From DATASD01 sp035478835 (GTDB lineage Bacteria; Patescibacteriota; Saccharimonadia; Saccharimonadales; UBA4665), in assembly GCA_035478835.1 (NCBI GenBank), contig DATIJH010000003.1:9345-73344 (forward strand): DNA of 64,000 nucleotides. Direction: 5' to 3'. The notes beneath the pieces are model-generated. The model worked only from the letters and a program-made list of their open reading frames with translations. It searched no databases and was not told the origin of the DNA. A program made the translations under genes and the position numbers. How positions within the stretch are numbered: the stretch's first letter is position 1; every line of letters begins with the position of its first letter. This document shows, piece by piece, positions 32,482-41,849 of this stretch.

Positions 32482-33164
32482 TTCTTAGTCAACCTCTGTA
32501 AAAATAAATCGAACGTGATGTTGATGGCGTTCATGATGGACTGGCCTTTGGCACGTGAATAGTCGGTGTATACAATTGTCACCGGCATTTCTTTGTAGAC
32601 GAATTTGTGCTCGGCAATGCGGTGAATAATTTCCGAGGCGTGCGCCATGTCGGACATGGTGATATCGAGCGCTTCGGCAACTCGACGGTTAAAAACACGC
32701 AGACCGTTGTGCGCATCGGTTAGTTGCAGTCCGGTTGTCATATTAGAAAACAGCACGGCGGCTTTGAGCGTCAGCTTCTTGAGCGGCGTGATATTTTCGG
32801 CCTTGCCCAGAAAGCGCGAGCCGAGCACCGCATCTACATCAGGATGCTTACGCGCATACGCCAGCATGGTTTCAACATCGTCCAGGCCGTGCTGGCCATC
32901 GGCGTCAAACGTGACAAAATACTTGGCGTTCGGGTCGAGTAAAGCAAACTCGATGCCGGTTTGCAGTGCGCCACCCTGGCCCAAGTTGACCGGATGACTC
33001 ACCAGTTTTGCGCCGCTGCGCTCGATTGCTAGCGCCGAGTCGTCGCGACTGCCGTCGTTCACACACACAACATTCTTAAACTTTTTGAGCACCTTTTTAG
33101 CAACAGCTTCAATTACCTGGCCTTCGTTGTACACCGGAATAATCACATAAGTATCAGCATTCAT
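32478..33164 (-). CDS. Glycosyltransferase family 2, DPM1-like
   Basis: 228 aa. GT-A fold: YVIIPVYNEGQVIEAVAKKV; VCVNDGSRDDSA; KYFVTFDADGQHGLDDVETM with the metal DAD motif; VLGSRFLG. No C-terminal membrane domain. Probably makes a polyprenyl-phosphate hexose used by the DUF2304/GtrA pair that overlaps it. Divergent from the 671-aa membrane protein gene, with a family B element in the 175-base gap. Confidence 0.88.
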   Translation of the reverse strand: MNADTYVIIPVYNEGQVIEAVAKKVLKKFKNVVCVNDGSRDDSALAIERSGAKLVSHPVNLGQGGALQTGIEFALLDPNAKYFVTFDADGQHGLDDVETMLAYARKHPDVDAVLGSRFLGKAENITPLKKLTLKAAVLFSNMTTGLQLTDAHNGLRVFNRRVAEALDITMSDMAHASEIIHRIAEHKFVYKEMPVTIVYTDYSRAKGQSIMNAINITFDLFLQRLTKK

Positions 33165-33202
33165 TTACGCTCACTATAATATAGTCTGCCTGCGTTGCCA
33201 AT

Positions 33203-33319
33203 AAAAATTGAGGGCGACTACCCCCTGCACCTCATGCCACCGCGCGCAGTTTGCGGTATTCCATCCGCAGCGTCTCAAGCACGGGGCGTGAGGTGCAGGG
33301 GTTAGTCGCTCAATTTTTT
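33203..33319 (-). repeat. Family B structured element, copy 2
   Basis: Outer imperfect stem of about 35 bp: 33203-33238 (AAAAATTGAGGGCGAC...) with 33285-33319 (...TCGCTCAATTTTT). Core on the minus strand: CCGTGC pairs with GCGCGG, and inside it TGCGG-ATGGAATA-CCGCA forms a hairpin, followed by AACT. This core is shared with copy 3 except for the stretch before CTGCGG (TGAGACG against CAAACA). Outer arms are unrelated in sequence to copy 3 beyond short bits. Lies between divergent genes. Confidence 0.7.
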
Positions 33320-33335
33320 CATAATAAGCTTGTGG

Positions 33336-33341
33336 TAGAAT
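33336..33341 (+). promoter_or_regulatory. -10-like box near the start of the 671-aa gene
   Basis: TAGAAT overlaps the first possible ATG (33340). It stands seven bases before the second in-frame ATG (33349), which would suit a leaderless start at 33349. Weak evidence. Confidence 0.3.
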
Positions 33342-35355
33342 GAAGAAAATGAAAAAACATACAACTCACTCAGCGGCGCCTTCGTTCAAAGAAAAACTCG
33401 TAGCTTGGAGTAAGAGCGTGTGGTTCTTTCCGGCCATTTTGACACTTATTTTGCTTGTTCTGACTGTTTGTAAAATCAGCGGCACGTCGATTGGCATTTA
33501 CCAGATCTACTTTAATGGTAGCGCCAAGGATTCCAATCTCGTCGTCGGCCGTCCGGAAGCTATCCGCTCCGACGAGTGGGTCGTAAACACCCAAATGACC
33601 ATTGCGCAAAAGAACAACAACTACGCGCGCATCAACCATAACATCGGCAATGGTCAGGATATGTCCGTTATCTTGGATGTGCCGTATAAAGAGTGGAGCC
33701 AGGTATTTAAGCCGCACAACCTGGCGTTCTTTGCGCTGCCGTTCGATTACGCCTTCGCCCTTAAGTGGTGGATTATGGCGTATTTGCTCATCCTGAGCTG
33801 CTACTTCTTTATTTTGACGCTCATGCCCGAGCGCAAGCTATTTGCGGCACTGATTTCGATTGCGCTTGCCTCGAGTGCATTTATCCAGTGGTGGTACCAA
33901 TATATTACTATTGGGCCCGTTTATTACAGCTTGTTTGCGGCGACCATTGGCGTTCAGATTATGCGCAGCAAGCGCTTGCGCAACCAATTACTATGGGGGG
34001 CGCTGCTGGCATATATATTGGTGTGCTTCGTACTGGTGCTGTATCCGCCATTCCAGATTGCGTGCGCCTTGGCTGTGGCGGCGTTCTTTGTCGGATATTT
34101 GCTGCAGCGTTACAAAGGTTTGCCGGGCCGTGACTTTTGGCGCAGACTGGGGATTATTTTTGGTTCGCTCGTGGTGGCTGGCATACTGAGCCTGACGTTC
34201 TTTATGACACGTTCTTCTGTTGTGCATACCACCGAGAACACGGCATATCCGGGCAAGCGCCTGCAAAAAAGCGGCGGCTTTAGCTTACCGCATTTGCTTT
34301 CCGGCAGTCTCGACTTTGATTTGCAGCAGCAAGGCCACGCTGCGCATTATTTGCTGCCGTCGCTCGGCATCGTCAACCAGAGCGAGGATTCCAACTTTAT
34401 TTTGCTGTTACCGTTCCTACTCGTGCCAGCCGCGTTTGTGCTGTACAAAGATTATCGGCGGCGCGCTAAAATTGACTGGCCGCTGCTGCTTGTAACACTG
34501 ACGTTTTTGGGAGCGCTGGCGTGGCTGTTTGTGCCGCATTTGGATTTCTTGGGCAAAATTACGCTGTTAAACCGGGTGCCGCATACCCGCTTGCTTATTG
34601 GCATCGGCCTTTTGAATATTTTGCAATTGGTTTTGGTGGTGCGGCGGCTGGCCGAAACACCGCGCGAATTCTGGCCGCGCAAAATTACGCTCGGCTACGC
34701 CGCGCTCGTGTTCCTTGTAGAACTGGCCCTTGGTCTGCATGCCGTGCATAGTTTTCCGGGCTTTATCGGCAACTACCGCGCTGTGGCGTTCGCTTTGCCT
34801 ATTCCCATTATCATGTACCTGCTGCTGCGCAAAAAGTTCGTACTGGCGGCGCTCGGTTATGCGATTTTTGCCATATTTACGAGCTTTTACATTAACCCGC
34901 TGTACCGCTCCACGTCGATCGTAACCGATACACCGCTGTCGCAGGCCATCCACAATATTGCCGCCAAAGATCCGGGCCGTTGGGCGCTCGAGGTCGGCTA
35001 TCTCGAAAACTTCCCGGCCATGAATGGCGCGCACTCGCTTTCCGGCCTGTACACCTACCCACAACTGAGCATTTGGGCGCAAGTCGATCCGGGCAACGAG
35101 CAATACATTTACAACCGCTACGCCCACACCAACTTTATTTTTGACCGTGACCCGGCCGAAAATATGTCGACACAGCTGGTACTGAGCGGCGGCGACCACT
35201 TTGGTATCGCCACCGAACCTTGCGGCGCGTTCCTGCGCAACAACAGCGTGCGGTTTTTGCTCACCGAGGTTCCATTGCCAAACTCGTGCACGCAGCTCGT
35301 CCAAAAGGTGACGTACCCAGCGCGCGTCTTTTACATCTATAAAATCGCTGAATAG
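33340..35355 (+). CDS. Large polytopic membrane protein, GT-C/YfhO-like
   Basis: 671 aa (or 668 from ATG 33349). About 12 spans between residues 27 and 530, then an outward soluble part with conserved-looking WALEVGYLENFPAMNGAHSL and LLTEVPLPNSCTQLV. Early outer loop: GRPEAIRSDEWVVNTQMTIA (an acidic loop after the first span, typical of GT-C glycosyltransferases). Probably uses a polyprenyl-linked sugar made by the adjacent DPM1-like enzyme; this is inference. The gene is flanked on both sides by direct copies of the family B element. Confidence 0.7.
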   Translation: MKKMKKHTTHSAAPSFKEKLVAWSKSVWFFPAILTLILLVLTVCKISGTSIGIYQIYFNGSAKDSNLVVGRPEAIRSDEWVVNTQMTIAQKNNNYARINHNIGNGQDMSVILDVPYKEWSQVFKPHNLAFFALPFDYAFALKWWIMAYLLILSCYFFILTLMPERKLFAALISIALASSAFIQWWYQYITIGPVYYSLFAATIGVQIMRSKRLRNQLLWGALLAYILVCFVLVLYPPFQIACALAVAAFFVGYLLQRYKGLPGRDFWRRLGIIFGSLVVAGILSLTFFMTRSSVVHTTENTAYPGKRLQKSGGFSLPHLLSGSLDFDLQQQGHAAHYLLPSLGIVNQSEDSNFILLLPFLLVPAAFVLYKDYRRRAKIDWPLLLVTLTFLGALAWLFVPHLDFLGKITLLNRVPHTRLLIGIGLLNILQLVLVVRRLAETPREFWPRKITLGYAALVFLVELALGLHAVHSFPGFIGNYRAVAFALPIPIIMYLLLRKKFVLAALGYAIFAIFTSFYINPLYRSTSIVTDTPLSQAIHNIAAKDPGRWALEVGYLENFPAMNGAHSLSGLYTYPQLSIWAQVDPGNEQYIYNRYAHTNFIFDRDPAENMSTQLVLSGGDHFGIATEPCGAFLRNNSVRFLLTEVPLPNSCTQLVQKVTYPARVFYIYKIAE

Positions 35356-35374
35356 CATACCGATTTTATTATTT

Positions 35375-35465
35375 GGAGCCAGGGCCGTCACCTTGTCCGC
35401 CGCGCGCAGTTTGCGGTATTCCATCCGCAGTGTTTGAGCACGGGGATAAGGTGCGGTCTGGCTTC
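35375..35465 (-). repeat. Family B structured element, copy 3
   Basis: Outer imperfect stem 35375-35398 (GGAGCCAGGGCC...) with 35444-35465 (...GTCTGGCTTC). The core 35399-35443 on the minus strand is CCGTGCT-CAAACA-CTGCGGATGG-AATACCGCAAA-CTGCGCGCGG, with the same two helices as copy 2. Lies in the 179-base gap after the 671-aa gene. Same orientation as copy 2. Confidence 0.7.
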
Positions 35466-35486
35466 TTCCTTGCTCGCTATACAAAA

Positions 35487-35515
35487 TTGACAGCCCGTCA
35501 CAAAAAAGGTAATGT
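35487..35515 (+). promoter_or_regulatory. Promoter for the anchored-protein / hydrolase-like gene pair
   Basis: TTGACA (35487-35492), 17-base spacer, TAATGT (35510-35515). The leader would be about 12 bases before ATG 35535. Confidence 0.5.
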
Positions 35516-35534
35516 TTATGTATAGGGTCACAGA

Positions 35535-36164
35535 ATGAGCCGCATAGTTACGCCGCAAAAACAAAAACCGTTCCTGAAATCCCGCGCCTTCCGTATCAGT
35601 CTTGCCACTGCATTGGCTGTAGTTTTGCTCGGGGGCGTGCTTGAATTTACCGGTGTTACGCATCTGTTTCACAAAAAATATGCCGCGACGCACACGGTAA
35701 CTGCCGGCCAGGCTACAAAGGGCGAGCCAGCCGGGGGCGCCATTACTTCGGGTTCGACCAGCTCGGGCACAACTCCGGGCTCGAGCGGCGACACTAATTC
35801 GACTGAGCCGGGCGACAATAAAGGCTCGGTAAGTAGCGGCTCGCCTGGCGCCGCACCCGAGACACCCAGCGGCAACTTTGTAAGCAACCATCACCCTAAT
35901 TTGAGCGGCTCGCCCGCGCCTTCGCTTGAGCAATCGGTTTGCAGCACAACCACAGGCGCCACGTGCCAAATAACGTTTACAAAAGACGGCGTTACAAAAT
36001 CGCTCGACAGCACATCGACCGACCGCGGCGGTGCGGCATATTGGACGTGGGACGTTAAAAGCCTGGGGCTGGCCGCAGGCTCATGGAAAGTAACAGCTAT
36101 CGCGACACTGAACGGTCAAACGGCAACCGCAAGCGATACACAAACCCTGGATGTCCAGCCATGA
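35535..36164 (+). CDS. Exported protein with Gly/Ser/Thr linker and Ig-like C-terminal domain
   Basis: 209 aa. Membrane anchor at about 18-36 (FRISLATALAVVLLGGVLEF), a ~70-residue Gly/Ser/Thr/Pro linker, then a ~75-residue beta domain (CSTTTGATCQITFTKDGVTK to TATASDTQTLDVQP) resembling Big/Ig-like folds, with a paired Cys. Its stop overlaps the next start (ATGA), so the two are translationally coupled. It may present its domain at the surface next to the coupled hydrolase-like protein. Confidence 0.75.
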   Translation: MSRIVTPQKQKPFLKSRAFRISLATALAVVLLGGVLEFTGVTHLFHKKYAATHTVTAGQATKGEPAGGAITSGSTSSGTTPGSSGDTNSTEPGDNKGSVSSGSPGAAPETPSGNFVSNHHPNLSGSPAPSLEQSVCSTTTGATCQITFTKDGVTKSLDSTSTDRGGAAYWTWDVKSLGLAAGSWKVTAIATLNGQTATASDTQTLDVQP

Positions 36165-38611
36165 AGCATAAGTTCACGTTCGCCTTTTTGGCCGCATTGC
36201 TAACAATTACCGGCCTCACATTGATTCACCCACAGCTGGCGCATGCCGATTTCACTCACAACCGTATTATCGACGATGCCATGTTCGACAACATTTACAC
36301 CATGGGTGCCGGGCAAATTGATACGTTCTTAAACCAATTTCCGTCCAGCTGCATAAGCACCAACCATGGGTTTGGCGCGCCGGATCCGATCGGTTACTCG
36401 CCGAACTCCGGGTTCGAGTACGGCGCCGTAACCACTGCCGGGCGCGTCATTGCCGACGCGGCGCAAGCTTACGGCATCAACCCGCAAGTCTTGCTAACCA
36501 CGCTGCAAAAAGAGCAGGGCTTGGTGAGCGGCGGTAACGGCTGTGGTACTCTCGCTTACTCCGGTGCCATGGGTTACGGTTGCCCGGACAGCGGCACCAC
36601 CCACTCATACTCTGGTGTCACCTTGTATTCCATAAACAGCGTACCGGTTACGTCGGTAAGCGGTACGTGTGTGAACAGCGTTTCCAAAGTGGGCTTTTCG
36701 CAGCAAGTCGTGCACGCGGCGTGGCTGCTTAAATTTGGCGAGCAGCGCTCCGAGGGCAATATCGGCTGGGCCGTTATAAAGGGTGATTGGGACAACTCCG
36801 ACGACCCGCAAAGCTGCTACAGCGGCCCGATGACGCAAGGCTACCGCCAAATTTGCCCGAGCGGCGCCACCACTTATTACGACGGCTACACCACTATTGA
36901 CGGCGTATCCACACACATGGACACCGGCGCCACCGCGGCACTATACTGGTACACGCCGCACTTCAGCGGCAATCAAAACTTCGTCACCCTATTCACGAAT
37001 TGGTTTGGCAACACTACACTGCCATACGCCTTTAAGTCACCCACCAGCGCCGCCGTCTATATGTACGTGAATGGCGCCAAGGTTTCGGTGCCCTACATGG
37101 GCATGCTGCAGGATTACGGCGTAAGCCCGGAGTCTATCCAAACCTTGCCGCAAAGCACCATCGACGCCATACCTACGCCGACTGACGGCACAAGTACCAG
37201 CCTGAGCTACATTGTAAAATCCCCCTCCGACACTGACGCCGATGGCGGCAGCCTGTACCTCATTACCATCGACCACCGTTACGCGTTCACCAGCATGCAG
37301 CAATTCGCCGACTTCGGTTTCAACCAGGCCAACATCGCGTACCTGCCGCTCAGCTTTATTCAATCTATCCCGAGCGGCGGTTCGCTTTCTAACTACATCC
37401 AGGCGCCAAACTCGTCGGTCTTTCAGGTGAGCGGCGGCCAAAAACGCATCATTTTCGATTACCCCACCTACCAGCAAGTTAACCCGAGCGGCACCTACAC
37501 ACCAGCGAGTTACTACATGACAGGTTTAGTCCCTTCTGGGAAACCGATCGCCAACCGCGACATTATCGTCAAATACAACAATGATGCCACCGCGTATTTG
37601 CTAATAAATGGCTCATATTATGTGATTCCGACGTTCGACATGTTCAACTGCTGGGGCTTTAGCGGACCGGCGCATAATACGCCGATTTATCAGGTAGCCG
37701 ACAACAGTTATATATCCACCATCAGCGCCAGCGCTGCGCTGAGTGGCTGTGTCGTGAATGATAACGCCGGCCACAATTATCTGCTGGGTTATAACATTAA
37801 GTACCAGATTCCGTCCGCGTATGGACTGGCTGGCGCCACTGGCATGAGCAGCGACCTCGTCACCTTTATGAACCAGTTGCCCACGGCCAGCGCACCGCTC
37901 AAACAATATATTAAGTCCAATCAGGGCAACGGCATCTGGTACGTGCAAGGCGGCATGCGGCGCACCGTGCCGACGTACTCCGATTACTTGCTGCTGGGCC
38001 TCGATCCAAGCAAGTTTGACACGATCGACAATTCGGTCATGTCATCGGTGCAGCCATCGAGTGTTGACGTGAAGCTCGCCGACGGCCAGGTGGTTAAGTC
38101 TAATTCGAGCGGCACGGTGTACGTAATTTCCGGCGCCACGCGCATTCCGTACGCCACGAGCGCCTCGTTCCTTGCTTACGGGAATGACTGGTCAAATATT
38201 GAAACATATTCGCAAACCACCCTCGACACCGACTATCCCGTGAGCGGCACCAGCGTCCCGCCCTACTTGTACGACGGCGGCTCGGGCAAAGTGTACGTCG
38301 TAGACCAGCAAGGCTGCTATGCGCTAACCAGCGACCAACTCGCCAGCTTTGGCCAAACGCAAAGCGGCATTAGCTCCGCCCAAAGTTACACCCCGGCCAT
38401 ATTCCCGCGCCTTGCCTTGCCTAACTGCCAGCAAGCCAGTGTGTACGTCAAATCGCCCGACCAAGCCGTGGTATATTGGGTCGATAACGGCCAAAAACAC
38501 CCGATCACCGGCTGGAATGCGCTCGTTGCAAAAAGTGGACAATCCAACCCGTACATCATCACGCTCAGCACGTCATTCCTTGGCACCATCCCGACTGGTT
38601 CGAGTATATAA
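36161..38611 (+). CDS. Secreted lysozyme-like protein with repeated C-terminal domains
   Basis: 816 aa from ATG 36161 (longer frames overlap the previous gene). Signal peptide 1-28 (FAFLAALLTITGLTLIHPQL then AHA). Residues ~30-280 look like a lysozyme/transglycosylase-type domain: AYGINPQVLLTTLQKEQGLV with a possible catalytic Glu, then AMGYGCPDSG, and TALYWYTPHFSGNQNF. Residues ~285-816 hold six or seven copies of a ~75-residue module (pattern: VY-V-G-K--I-----y---G), seen in Gram-positive and CPR secreted proteins and possibly binding wall glycans. Cell-wall hydrolysis is inference. Confidence 0.75.
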   Translation: MKHKFTFAFLAALLTITGLTLIHPQLAHADFTHNRIIDDAMFDNIYTMGAGQIDTFLNQFPSSCISTNHGFGAPDPIGYSPNSGFEYGAVTTAGRVIADAAQAYGINPQVLLTTLQKEQGLVSGGNGCGTLAYSGAMGYGCPDSGTTHSYSGVTLYSINSVPVTSVSGTCVNSVSKVGFSQQVVHAAWLLKFGEQRSEGNIGWAVIKGDWDNSDDPQSCYSGPMTQGYRQICPSGATTYYDGYTTIDGVSTHMDTGATAALYWYTPHFSGNQNFVTLFTNWFGNTTLPYAFKSPTSAAVYMYVNGAKVSVPYMGMLQDYGVSPESIQTLPQSTIDAIPTPTDGTSTSLSYIVKSPSDTDADGGSLYLITIDHRYAFTSMQQFADFGFNQANIAYLPLSFIQSIPSGGSLSNYIQAPNSSVFQVSGGQKRIIFDYPTYQQVNPSGTYTPASYYMTGLVPSGKPIANRDIIVKYNNDATAYLLINGSYYVIPTFDMFNCWGFSGPAHNTPIYQVADNSYISTISASAALSGCVVNDNAGHNYLLGYNIKYQIPSAYGLAGATGMSSDLVTFMNQLPTASAPLKQYIKSNQGNGIWYVQGGMRRTVPTYSDYLLLGLDPSKFDTIDNSVMSSVQPSSVDVKLADGQVVKSNSSGTVYVISGATRIPYATSASFLAYGNDWSNIETYSQTTLDTDYPVSGTSVPPYLYDGGSGKVYVVDQQGCYALTSDQLASFGQTQSGISSAQSYTPAIFPRLALPNCQQASVYVKSPDQAVVYWVDNGQKHPITGWNALVAKSGQSNPYIITLSTSFLGTIPTGSSI

Positions 38612-38677
38612 AATGGGCGAATATCAGAGGGCGGTTTGTTGCGGTCGCCAGTAACTCAGTGTACAATGGGCAAATAA

Positions 38678-39937
38678 ATGATTGTTAAGAAAGTTGCACA
38701 CAAGGCTCGGGTCGGCACGAAAGTCCTTCGAGACGAAGGCCTCTTGGGCTTCACCATTGTAGCGTTGCAATTCTTACAAAAACACCGCAAACGCACCGCC
38801 AAAAAACCAGAGGGCAAAAATCCCATCTACACCTGCGTCAAATATCAGGATGCGATTCGCGCAGATATCAGCAAGCCGCTACCCGTCTGGAAAGGCACTG
38901 ATAAAAAGCAACTCACCTTCAACTGGATCATGTCACCGCCCGGCAAAGGCAGCGGCGGTCACTTAAACGCCTTTCGTTTTATTAAGTTTTTGGAAGATGC
39001 CGGCCACGAATGCCGCATTTACTTGTACGCCCAGGACGGCAAGAGTCCGATCAGTGCTATTTTAAACGTCATGGGCGACTCGTATCCAGCGCTTAAGGCG
39101 ACTGCGGGCATGCAATGGCTCGCCGACGATAACAATATGCTGCCGGCCGACGGCATTTTTGCCACAAGTTGGGAAACGGCCTATCCGGCTTTTAATTCGC
39201 CCGTTAAAGCGCGCCGCTTTTATTTTATCCAAGACTTTGAACCGTACTTTTACCCGGCTGGCAGCTTTTATTCGCTCGCCGAAAACACCTATAAACTGGG
39301 CTTTTACGGTGTAACTGCCGGGGGCTGGCTGGCCAAAAAACTCCATACCGAGTACGGCATGCAGACTGACCATTTCGACTTTGGCTCGGACAAACAACTG
39401 TACTCGTACGACAACGCCGGCGAACGCAAAGAAGTCATGTGCTACGTCCGTCCATTCACCGAACGCCGCGGATTTGAAACCTGCATGATGGCGCTCGAAC
39501 TTTTCCACGAGCAGCACCCGGATTACACCATCAACCTGGCCGGCTGGGACGTTTCCGAATACGACATCCCGTTCCCCTACGTCAACCTCAAGACACTCGA
39601 GCTGCACGAGCTCAACGCCCTTTACAACCGCTGCGCGGCCGCGCTTATTTTGTCGTTCACCAACATGTCACTCTTGCCGCTCGAAGTCTTGGGCAGCGGC
39701 ACCATTCCGGTGGTAAACGAGGGCGAAAACAACTCGCTCGTATCCAACAATCCGTACATCGAATATTCACCAAACGATCCGGTGTCACTCGCCAAAACGC
39801 TCACAAAAGTGGTAACCCGCAAAGACGGCGCGGCCTACGCCAAAAAGGCTGCGGCCAGTGTTAAAAAGGTCGGCTGGGCTGAGTCCGGCGCCAAGTTTGT
39901 TGGCATTGTGGAGCGCGAAACGAGGCGCCATGAGTAA
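38678..39937 (+). CDS. WsaF-like rhamnosyltransferase (GT4)
   Basis: 419 aa. N-terminal helical region, then FNWIMSPPGKGSGGHLNAFR (the WsaF N-domain signature), RRFYFIQDFEPYFYPAGSFY, and C-terminal VMCYVRPFTERRGFETCMMA with LSFTNMSLLPLEVLGSGTIP. WsaF is a dTDP-rhamnose-dependent transferase of S-layer glycans, fitting the rfb genes upstream. A TACAAT lies ten bases before the ATG. Confidence 0.85.
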   Translation: MIVKKVAHKARVGTKVLRDEGLLGFTIVALQFLQKHRKRTAKKPEGKNPIYTCVKYQDAIRADISKPLPVWKGTDKKQLTFNWIMSPPGKGSGGHLNAFRFIKFLEDAGHECRIYLYAQDGKSPISAILNVMGDSYPALKATAGMQWLADDNNMLPADGIFATSWETAYPAFNSPVKARRFYFIQDFEPYFYPAGSFYSLAENTYKLGFYGVTAGGWLAKKLHTEYGMQTDHFDFGSDKQLYSYDNAGERKEVMCYVRPFTERRGFETCMMALELFHEQHPDYTINLAGWDVSEYDIPFPYVNLKTLELHELNALYNRCAAALILSFTNMSLLPLEVLGSGTIPVVNEGENNSLVSNNPYIEYSPNDPVSLAKTLTKVVTRKDGAAYAKKAAASVKKVGWAESGAKFVGIVERETRRHE

Positions 39938-40871
39938 AATCGTGGTGTTCGGTGCCGGCGGATTTATCGGTCAGCACTTGGTACGACGATTCGCCAAAGA
40001 GCCGGATCACTCGGTTGTCGCCTTTGGCCGGTTCGCCGATTATCAGCGCGGCGCGGCCAGCCCGTTCGCCGAATATGCCAACGTCCAGCTGGTTTCGGGT
40101 GATTTTTTTAACCAACGCGACCTCGACAACGCGATCGACGGCGCCGACTACGTATTTCACCTTGTCACAACCACCACGCCAGCCACCTCAAACGACGACC
40201 CATTCATCGACATCGAGACCAACGTCCGTGGCAGCATTGAACTATTCGAGCTTTGCACCAAACACCAAGTCAAAAAAGTAATCTTTTTGTCCTCGGGCGG
40301 CTCGGTGTACGGCGCCATCGACAGCACCGCCATCAATGAGCGCACATTGCCCGAACCGCGCTCGCCATACGGCATCGGCAAACTCACCGTCGAGCACTTT
40401 TTGCGCTACTTTAAGTTCACCAAAAACCTCGATTACGTCGTCTACCGCGTTGCCAATCCCTACGGCCCCGGCCAAAATATCTACGGCCGCCAAGGCGTCA
40501 TCCCCATTTTCATGCACAAGTTCTTGTCTAACCAGCCGATCACCGTGTACGGCACCGGCAACATGGTGCGCGACTACATTTACATCGACGATCTCATCGA
40601 CATGCTCGCCGGCACGTACGCCAAGCCCAACAAACACAGCGAATACAACCTGGGTAGCGGCCACGGCGTGAGCGTCAACGAGCTTATCAGCGCCATCGAA
40701 ACCTGCGCCGGCCACAGTGTCGAAAAAGAGTACATGCCAACACCGGCAACATTCCTCGAAAAAAACGTGCTCGATATCAACCGTTTTGTAGAGGAGTTCG
40801 GCATTAAGCCAGCCACCTCGCTCGAAGACGGCATGCAAAGGACTTGGGATTATGTCAAAAAATTCAGCTAA
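39930..40871 (+). CDS. NAD-dependent epimerase/dehydratase (extended SDR)
   Basis: 313 aa from ATG 39930, overlapping the previous stop. VVFGAGGFIGQHLVRRFAKE; HLVTTTTPATSNDDPFIDIE; FLSSGGSVYG; YGIGKLTVEHFLRY (Y-x3-K); VYRVANPYGPGQN. It resembles UDP-glucose 4-epimerase-like SDRs of glycan loci; the exact substrate is not clear. Overlaps the next GT2 gene by 20 bases. Confidence 0.85.
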   Translation: MSKIVVFGAGGFIGQHLVRRFAKEPDHSVVAFGRFADYQRGAASPFAEYANVQLVSGDFFNQRDLDNAIDGADYVFHLVTTTTPATSNDDPFIDIETNVRGSIELFELCTKHQVKKVIFLSSGGSVYGAIDSTAINERTLPEPRSPYGIGKLTVEHFLRYFKFTKNLDYVVYRVANPYGPGQNIYGRQGVIPIFMHKFLSNQPITVYGTGNMVRDYIYIDDLIDMLAGTYAKPNKHSEYNLGSGHGVSVNELISAIETCAGHSVEKEYMPTPATFLEKNVLDINRFVEEFGIKPATSLEDGMQRTWDYVKKFS

Positions 40872-41847
40872 AATCAGCAAATATATTTCGGTTTTCATCC
40901 CCACATTTAACGGCGAAAAATACTTAGGCGAATGCTTAGAAGCCATCCTGCATCAGGAGCTGCCCGCCGGATACGGCCTGGAAGTTATTGTAATCGACTC
41001 TGGCTCAACCGACGGCACGCTGCAAATTCTTGAGGCCTACAAAAGCAAAATCACATTCAAGCAAATACCAAACAGCGAATTCGGCCACGGCAAAACGCGC
41101 CAGCAGGCCGCTGAAATGGCAAAAGGCGAGTACTTTTTGTGCCTGTCGCAGGACGCCACGCCCGCCCACTACCGCTGGATCATCAATATGATCGAGCCGT
41201 TCTTTTTGAGTGACCGCGTTGGCTGCGTGTTTGGTCGCCAGCAGGCCCGGCGCGACGCCGCAGCAACCATCAAGCGTGAGGTCAACACGGTGTTCGGCGG
41301 CATTTGCGGGCCGGACGGCATTCTTATTCATCGGCACAAATCGTTGGTTGACGGCAAAGAAACCAACCCGCTTAGCACCTTTTATTCAGACGTAAATTCG
41401 GCGGCGCGCCGTGACCTGCTCGTGGGCGGCATTCCATTCCGCGACGTCAAATACGCCGAAGACCAAGCCCTGGCCGAAGACATGCAAACCCACGGTTATC
41501 TCAAAGCCTATGCGCCCCTCGGCGAAGTCTGGCACTCCAATGAGTACACTGTGCACGAATATTTTAAGCGCAAATTCGATGAATACATTGGCCTGCAGGA
41601 AAGCCTCGGCCATGCTTTAGTACCGAGCCGGCGCTCACTGCTACTGGGTTGGATTCGCCCGACCATCGCCGACTACAAGTTCATCCGCCGCGATGGCGAC
41701 TACGGCGCCAAATCCAAGCTGCTATGGTTCGCCAAAGCCCCGCTTTACAACATGGCTATGCAGCGCGGCAAATACAAAGCCGGCCAGCATTTGCACAACA
41801 ACGCAGCCCGCAAAAAACTTTCGCTCGAAGCCGGCCGACGCAAATAA
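40852..41847 (+). CDS. Glycosyltransferase family 2, rhamnosyltransferase-like
   Basis: 331 aa. ISVFIPTFNGEKYLGECLEA; VIVIDSGSTDGTLQILE; FGHGKTRQQAAEMAKGEYFL; LSQDATPAHYRWI (SQDA motif as in rhamnosyltransferases); VKYAEDQALAEDM. Its start lies inside the previous gene. Probably adds rhamnose to the growing glycan. Confidence 0.88.
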   Translation: MSKNSAKISKYISVFIPTFNGEKYLGECLEAILHQELPAGYGLEVIVIDSGSTDGTLQILEAYKSKITFKQIPNSEFGHGKTRQQAAEMAKGEYFLCLSQDATPAHYRWIINMIEPFFLSDRVGCVFGRQQARRDAAATIKREVNTVFGGICGPDGILIHRHKSLVDGKETNPLSTFYSDVNSAARRDLLVGGIPFRDVKYAEDQALAEDMQTHGYLKAYAPLGEVWHSNEYTVHEYFKRKFDEYIGLQESLGHALVPSRRSLLLGWIRPTIADYKFIRRDGDYGAKSKLLWFAKAPLYNMAMQRGKYKAGQHLHNNAARKKLSLEAGRRK

Positions 41848-41849
41848 TA

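Noticed and set aside
33203..35465. Insertion sequence or composite transposon around the 671-aa gene
   Set aside because: No transposase is present and the flanking elements lack terminal-repeat or target-duplication features; kept only as a question in the findings.
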